Below, piece by piece: positions 6,579 to 9,981 of a DNA stretch of 9,981 nucleotides. Under the pieces are notes generated by a model that was not told the origin of the DNA, did no database searches, and saw only the letters and a program-made list of their open reading frames with translations. Origin of the DNA: Anaerolineales bacterium (lineage in GTDB: Bacteria > Chloroflexota > Anaerolineae > Anaerolineales > Villigracilaceae); contig JAOZOM010000058.1 in NCBI GenBank assembly GCA_029933275.1, positions 1 to 9,981 on the forward strand, given 5' to 3'. Position 1 is the first letter of the stretch; each line of letters starts with the position of its first letter. The position numbers and the translations under genes were made by a program.

Positions 6579-7841
6579 TTAGGCTTGAAAAACACGCTCT
6601 GCCGCGTTGATTTGGTCTCGGTCTAAGGGGAGCAAGAGGGTAAAGAGACTCCCTTTATCAGGAATACTTTCTGCCCAAATTTTTCCGCCATGTAATTCGA
6701 CCATTACTTTGGCAACTGAAAGCCCCAGCCCCATCCCGCCGTGCTGACGGGTGAGATGCGATTCGACTTGGTAGAAACGCTCGAAGATGCGCGTTAAATC
6801 GTTATTTTGGATGCCAATCCCGTCATCAATGATGGAAACCTTCGCATATCCCGGAATTTGCTCGACTACGATAAAAACATGTCCGTTTTCTGGGGTAAAG
6901 GTGATTGCATTTTTTAGTAGATTGTCACTCGCAATCCCGATTTTTTCCGCATCTCCTTCGATGAGCAAATTGGGATCTTTGATATCCATATGCAAACCGA
7001 TATTTTTTTCTTTTGCCATGTTCTGAAAAGAGTCGGCTGTTTGCTGAATTAGGTTCGGGAGAGAAAACTTCATCATGCGGATTCTGGCGGCACCACTTTG
7101 GAAGTTTTCTACATTGGATAGACTTTCAATAATTTCTTTAAGTTTTCCCCCGCTACGGATAATTGTGTCTAATTGCTCGTAATGCGCCTCGTCCGCGATC
7201 TCACGCAAAAAGGTCGCGTGACCTAGTATCAATCCTAGAGGGGTACGCAGTTCGTGGGATGCAATCGCAATGAAGTCTTTTTTCATCTGCTCAAGTCGAT
7301 CCGCCGCAGCTTGCATTTGGACGGCACGTTGTTCCAGATTCATATTCTCTATAATTAATGCGGCTTGAGTGGCTAAAGTCTCTAGGATTAAGACATCTTC
7401 TCCGTTATAATGGGCGGGACTTGTCTTGTTAATTGCTTCTAGGACTCCAACAGGTTGACCTTTAATCAGCAGAGGAACTGCCACAATCGAATCGGTTTGA
7501 AATTTAACTTTTTGATCGACTTCTGAATAAAATCGCTGATCCCCTTTTACGTCTTGAATGACCAGAGGGCTGGCGTGCTGAAAAACCCAGCCCGCTATGC
7601 TTTTTTCTAAAGGCACGCGAAGCGTTTGAATGGGTTCACGATGAAAAAATGGTGCGGCGATGAAGTGGAGATGTTCATCTGCATCATCATATTTCAAGAT
7701 CGAAGCGATTTCGCTATGGGTTAGCTCGCTGGCAACCGAAATAATCGATTGAAGTACTGTTTGATAATCCAACTCGGCACTTAAGGTGCGGAGCGTTTCT
7801 AGCAAACGTTCGTGAGTGGAGAGGTGTTTATTAATCGTCAT
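6579..7841 (-). CDS. GAF-domain sensor histidine kinase
   Basis: A 420-residue cytoplasmic kinase. A GAF domain covers about residues 20-168 (from LSAELDYQTVLQSIISVASEL to LATQAALIIENMNLE). A coiled-coil linker follows to about 190, then the phosphoacceptor helix SHELRTPL with H196. The ATPase domain has an N-box with N307 and N311 (DNLLKNAITFTP), DDGIGI at 339-344, FERFYQ at 353-358, and the lid GGMGLGLS at 368-375. All kinase boxes are intact. There is no transmembrane helix, no PAS domain and no receiver domain, and no response regulator gene is in the window, so it is an orphan kinase sensing an internal ligand or acting through a partner encoded elsewhere. ATG 7841 has AGGA seven bases upstream. 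It is divergent from ino1 and precedes the PfkB-type gene by 65 bases, so the two may be cotranscribed. Confidence 0.93.
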   Translation of the reverse strand: MTINKHLSTHERLLETLRTLSAELDYQTVLQSIISVASELTHSEIASILKYDDADEHLHFIAAPFFHREPIQTLRVPLEKSIAGWVFQHASPLVIQDVKGDQRFYSEVDQKVKFQTDSIVAVPLLIKGQPVGVLEAINKTSPAHYNGEDVLILETLATQAALIIENMNLEQRAVQMQAAADRLEQMKKDFIAIASHELRTPLGLILGHATFLREIADEAHYEQLDTIIRSGGKLKEIIESLSNVENFQSGAARIRMMKFSLPNLIQQTADSFQNMAKEKNIGLHMDIKDPNLLIEGDAEKIGIASDNLLKNAITFTPENGHVFIVVEQIPGYAKVSIIDDGIGIQNNDLTRIFERFYQVESHLTRQHGGMGLGLSVAKVMVELHGGKIWAESIPDKGSLFTLLLPLDRDQINAAERVFQA

Positions 7842-7860
7842 CAGGATATCCTATCCGTAG

Positions 7861-7879
7861 ATTATACTCGTTTTGCGAG
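7861..7879 (-). promoter_or_regulatory. Histidine kinase promoter -10 box with abutting inverted repeat
   Basis: On the minus strand a perfect TATAAT (7861-7866) lies 19 bases before the kinase ATG. Directly upstream, in the usual spacer between -10 and -35, CTCG (7867-7870) and CGAG (7876-7879) form a short inverted repeat. No good -35 hexamer is visible, which would fit a promoter needing or blocked by a regulator. The -10 box is clear; the operator idea is inference from a four-base repeat. Confidence 0.45.
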
Positions 7880-7919
7880 CAAGAAAATTTTCTATAAGTA
7901 TTTTGCAAGATAAAATATC

Positions 7920-7935
7920 GCTAAAGTTATTTAGC
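7920..7935. repeat. Inverted repeat GCTAAA-GTTA-TTTAGC in divergent promoter region
   Basis: A perfect six-base inverted repeat with a four-base centre lies midway between the kinase and ino1 starts. It has no T-tract, so it is not a terminator. It could be a protein-binding site; its AT-rich half-sites make chance occurrence possible. Confidence 0.5.
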
Positions 7936-7946
7936 AACTAACACTT

Positions 7947-7974
7947 TTGTTTCAAATTTTTACGCTTGAAACAA
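7947..7974. promoter_or_regulatory. Nine-base perfect inverted repeat upstream of ino1, candidate operator
   Basis: TTGTTTCAA (7947-7955) and TTGAAACAA (7966-7974) are exact reverse complements separated by ten bases. The half-site centres are 19 bases apart, nearly two helical turns, as expected for a dimeric DNA-binding protein. The right half-site includes TTGAAA, which could serve as a -35 box for ino1, although no good -10 lies at the ideal distance. It ends 43 bases before the ino1 ATG and lacks a T-tract, so a terminator is unlikely. Confidence 0.5.
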
Positions 7975-8017
7975 CCTGCTAGAAAACCATCTATTTAAGA
8001 AAGCAAGGAGATATTGA

Positions 8018-9097
8018 ATGGGTAAGAAGAAAGTTCGAGTCGCGGTTATTGGTATCGGTAATTGCGCTTCATCGTTGATTCAAGGCGTTCATCATTATAA
8101 AGACACCCCCGATGATTCAACGGTGCCGGGTTTGATGCACGTCAACTTAGCTGGGTATCATGTCAGCGATATTGAGTTTACTTTTGGGATTGATATTAAC
8201 GTAACCAAAGTAGGCAAAGACCTCTCTGAGGCAATTTATGCGGAGCCGAATAACACCTACAGATTTGCAGATGTTCCACACATGGATGTTCCCGTTGTGC
8301 GCGGCATGACGCATGATGGTTTGGGAAAATATCTCAAAGAAGTGATTACGAAAGCCCCCGGACCCACAGCTGATATCGCCAAAATGCTCAAAGATACAAA
8401 AACCGATGTGGTGCTTAACTTTTTGCCGGTTGGCTCTGAGATGGCAACCAAATGGTATGTTGAACAAGCTCTTGAAGCAGGATGTGCGTTTGTGAACGGG
8501 ATTCCGGTTTTCATCGCCTCGCAGGAGTATTGGGCAGAGCGTTTTCGTGAGAAGGGATTGCCGATCATGGGCGATGACATCAAATCGCAGGTGGGCGCAA
8601 CGATTCTTCACCGCGTTTTAACAACCTTGTTTGTCGACCGTGGCGTTCGGCTTGATCACACTTATCAGCTTAATTTTGGCGGAAACACCGATTTCTTGAA
8701 TATGCTCGAAAGAGAACGACTTGAATCGAAGAAGATTTCCAAAACCGGCGCGGTGACCTCCATGCTCCCCTACGATATTGGGGCGGGAAATATTCACGTT
8801 GGTCCTAGCGATCATGTGCCGTGGTTGAGCGACCGAAAATGGTGCTATGTCCGCATGGAAGGGACGACCTTCGGCGAAGTGCCGCTGAATATAGAGGCTA
8901 AACTCGAAGTTTGGGATAGCCCCAACTCAGCCGGTGTGATGATTGACGCGGTTCGCTGTGCGAAAATCGCGCTTGATCGAGGTTTGTCCGGTCCTATCGT
9001 GGCTCCCTCCTCTTATTTTTTCAAGACTCCGCCCAAGCAGTTTAGGGATAGTGTCTGCAAAGAAATGACCGAAGCCTTTATTGCCGGTGAAGAGTAA
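8018..9097 (+). CDS. ino1: myo-Inositol-1-phosphate synthase
   Basis: A 359-residue NAD-dependent enzyme that isomerises glucose-6-phosphate to 1L-myo-inositol-1-phosphate, the entry step for inositol lipids and inositol-based thiols or solutes. The length and sequence fit the short actinobacterial/archaeal type, not the roughly 500-residue eukaryotic one. Visible features: Rossmann loop [10 protein letters not shown] (11-20), TVPGLMHV (35-42), LPVGSE (136-141), the conserved [11 protein letters not shown] (185-195), [22 protein letters not shown] starting at 221, GPSDHVPWL (262-270) and VWDSPNSAG (298-306). The catalytic lysines in the DDIKSQ and SKKISK segments are present. ATG 8018 has AAGGAG seven bases upstream. 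The gene is monocistronic, with its own terminator and a divergent sensor kinase; the long leader region carries inverted repeats. No inositol phosphatase or lipid synthase gene is in the window. Confidence 0.95.
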   Translation: MGKKKVRVAVIGIGNCASSLIQGVHHYKDTPDDSTVPGLMHVNLAGYHVSDIEFTFGIDINVTKVGKDLSEAIYAEPNNTYRFADVPHMDVPVVRGMTHDGLGKYLKEVITKAPGPTADIAKMLKDTKTDVVLNFLPVGSEMATKWYVEQALEAGCAFVNGIPVFIASQEYWAERFREKGLPIMGDDIKSQVGATILHRVLTTLFVDRGVRLDHTYQLNFGGNTDFLNMLERERLESKKISKTGAVTSMLPYDIGAGNIHVGPSDHVPWLSDRKWCYVRMEGTTFGEVPLNIEAKLEVWDSPNSAGVMIDAVRCAKIALDRGLSGPIVAPSSYFFKTPPKQFRDSVCKEMTEAFIAGEE

Positions 9098-9112
9098 AGA
9101 GCAAATAAATCA

Positions 9113-9144
9113 AAAAAGCGGACTTCTTTAGAAGTCCGCTTTTT
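9113..9144. terminator. Strong bidirectional intrinsic terminator between ino1 and the holin-like gene
   Basis: GCGGACTTC (9118-9126) pairs perfectly with GAAGTCCGC (9131-9139) around a four-base TTTA loop. Flanking A5 and T5 tracts extend the stem to 14 pairs and give U-tracts in both directions. It lies between the convergent ends of ino1 and the minus-strand membrane protein gene, so it terminates both. Confidence 0.93.
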
Positions 9145-9161
9145 GTTTTAAAGTCATTTCT

Positions 9162-9539
9162 TTAGTGTTTTTTGCGTTTATCTTTTAGAAAGTGATTTAA
9201 GATTACGCTAACAATGCTCACAACTAATCCGCCGAGGAGGGCATTCCAAAAAACAGGGGAGGTGATATTTAGCCCGATTCCAAATCCTTTGCCGATTAGG
9301 CTGGTTAGCCAGAAGAGGAAGGAGTTGATAATCAGCGAAAAAAGCCCCAAGGTGATGAGAATGAGGGGAAAGGTAAAGAATTTAATAATCGGACGTAAAA
9401 GGGCATTGATCAAGCCGAAAATGAGAGCGATCCAAATCAAAGATGTCCATTCGCCGCTTAAGCTGATGCCGGGGACAAAGTAAACAGCGAGATAAATCGC
9501 GAGGGCGTTGACTATCCAACGTGTGATGAATGTAGGCAT
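9162..9539 (-). CDS. Small four-helix membrane protein, phage holin 4 superfamily (YvlD-like)
   Basis: A 125-residue integral membrane protein with four hydrophobic segments at about 5-23, 31-48, 56-82 and 96-116 and a basic tail (KDKRKKH). The segments WIVNALAIYLAVYFVPGI, LIFGLINALLRPIIKFFTFP and LGLFSLIINSFLFWL are typical of the 'mycobacterial 4TMS phage holin' superfamily (PF04020-type). These are chromosomal proteins in many bacteria. The Bacillus relative YvlD belongs to an envelope-stress operon; no lysis role is shown for them. AAGGAG lies five bases before ATG 9539. It follows the bacteriohemerythrin gene on the same strand after 16 bases, so the two probably form an operon ending at the terminator downstream. 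Nothing else here suggests a prophage. Confidence 0.85.
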   Translation of the reverse strand: MPTFITRWIVNALAIYLAVYFVPGISLSGEWTSLIWIALIFGLINALLRPIIKFFTFPLILITLGLFSLIINSFLFWLTSLIGKGFGIGLNITSPVFWNALLGGLVVSIVSVILNHFLKDKRKKH

Positions 9540-9555
9540 TTTTTCTCCTTAAATT

Positions 9556-9966
9556 TTATGCAGATTGTTTTTCAAAATAAAACTTGGCATATTTTTTATC
9601 GGTTTTGCCGATATGGTTAATAATCCAAACGAAGGTATCGCTTAGAGCTTGACGGAAAGCGGCATCATCGGCGGTTTCGATACGCGGTTTTAGCTCTTCA
9701 AAGGATTTGCGGAAGTTTGCATGAATTTTTTTGTGATCTTCTAAGCCCGGGAAGCCAATACTTGCTAGAAAGGCTTCTTCGTTTGTGAAATGCTCGTGGA
9801 CGTAGAGGGAAAGGGTTTTGTTGAAATAGGCACGCGCTTCCTCGCGTTTTCCTTCACGTAGGAGGTTGTGGGTGGTGTTGAGCATATCCACGAGCCGACC
9901 ATGTTCAATATCTGCTGCTTCGATGCCGAGTTTGAATTCGTCGTCAAAATTAAATAAATTTGCCAT
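9556..9966 (-). CDS. Bacteriohemerythrin
   Basis: A 136-residue single-domain hemerythrin, a cytoplasmic four-helix protein that binds oxygen at a non-heme di-iron centre. All seven expected iron ligands are in place: H22 (DIEHGRL), H59 and E63 (HFTNE), H78 and H82 (HKKIH), H118 and D123 (HIGKTD). The N-terminal FKLGIEAADIEH matches the family's 'GIxxIDxQH' start, with glutamate in place of the common glutamine before H22. Length is standard. ATG 9966 has AAGGA seven bases upstream. Likely roles are oxygen storage, delivery or scavenging, or iron handling; the sequence does not decide between them. It is the upstream partner of the holin-4-like gene. Its promoter lies at or beyond the window edge. 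Confidence 0.95.
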   Translation of the reverse strand: MANLFNFDDEFKLGIEAADIEHGRLVDMLNTTHNLLREGKREEARAYFNKTLSLYVHEHFTNEEAFLASIGFPGLEDHKKIHANFRKSFEELKPRIETADDAAFRQALSDTFVWIINHIGKTDKKYAKFYFEKQSA

Positions 9967-9981
9967 TTTCTTTTCCTTTTG

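Noticed and set aside
8147..8611. Open frame of 154 codons on the minus strand
   Set aside because: It is antisense within ino1, whose conserved motifs are all in the plus-strand frame; there is no supporting ribosome binding site.
9162..9539. Holin annotation taken as a sign of prophage
   Set aside because: The superfamily is common on bacterial chromosomes, and no endolysin, integrase, structural gene or attachment-site repeat is present.
1..9981. CRISPR array, tRNA, rRNA, insertion sequence or toxin-antitoxin module
   Set aside because: I scanned for regularly spaced repeats, cloverleaf-like segments, transposase motifs and small paired genes and saw none that could be supported.

Overview
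The window looks like chromosomal DNA from a moderate-GC, free-living bacterium. My best guess is a member of Chloroflexota, probably Anaerolineae. That rests on an impression of protein similarity: an actinobacterial/archaeal-type myo-inositol-phosphate synthase, a transglutaminase remnant with a membrane-anchored tail, a GAF-PAS-cyclase, and intergenic repeats of the 'ATCCGTG' type. No ribosomal marker is present, so the placement is an inference. There is no phage, IS element, CRISPR array, rRNA or tRNA that I can see.

Layout. At the left edge is the 5' end of an AMP-dependent acyl-CoA synthetase gene (minus strand, running off the window). A repeat-bearing spacer follows, then a small VF530/DUF2132 DNA-binding protein gene (plus strand) that appears to be leaderless. 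A convergent repeat-rich spacer separates it from a two-gene minus-strand operon, rmlB-rmlA (ATGA overlap), which makes dTDP-4-keto-6-deoxyglucose from glucose-1-phosphate. Right of rmlB, about 3.03-3.72 kb holds the decayed 3' part of a transglutaminase-like membrane protein gene. Its stop codon lies 10 bases before an intact 571-residue GAF-PAS-class III adenylyl cyclase. A bidirectional hairpin terminator closes the cyclase gene and faces a minus-strand pair: a GAF sensor histidine kinase followed by a PfkB-family sugar kinase.

The histidine kinase is divergent from a myo-inositol-1-phosphate synthase gene (ino1). Their 176-base shared intergenic region carries three inverted repeats and a good -10 box, so it is the most regulatory-looking stretch of the window. 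ino1 ends at a strong bidirectional terminator shared with a minus-strand pair at the right edge: bacteriohemerythrin, then a small four-helix 'phage holin 4' type membrane protein.

Functionally the window is mostly housekeeping and signalling: nucleotide-sugar supply for surface glycans, inositol phosphate supply, cAMP and phosphorelay sensing through GAF domains, and oxygen/iron binding by hemerythrin. I did not find a convincing undescribed multi-gene system. The points most worth a second look are the decayed transglutaminase gene fused to the cyclase locus, the inverted repeats in the ino1/kinase promoter region, the leaderless VF530 gene, and the degenerate intergenic repeats.
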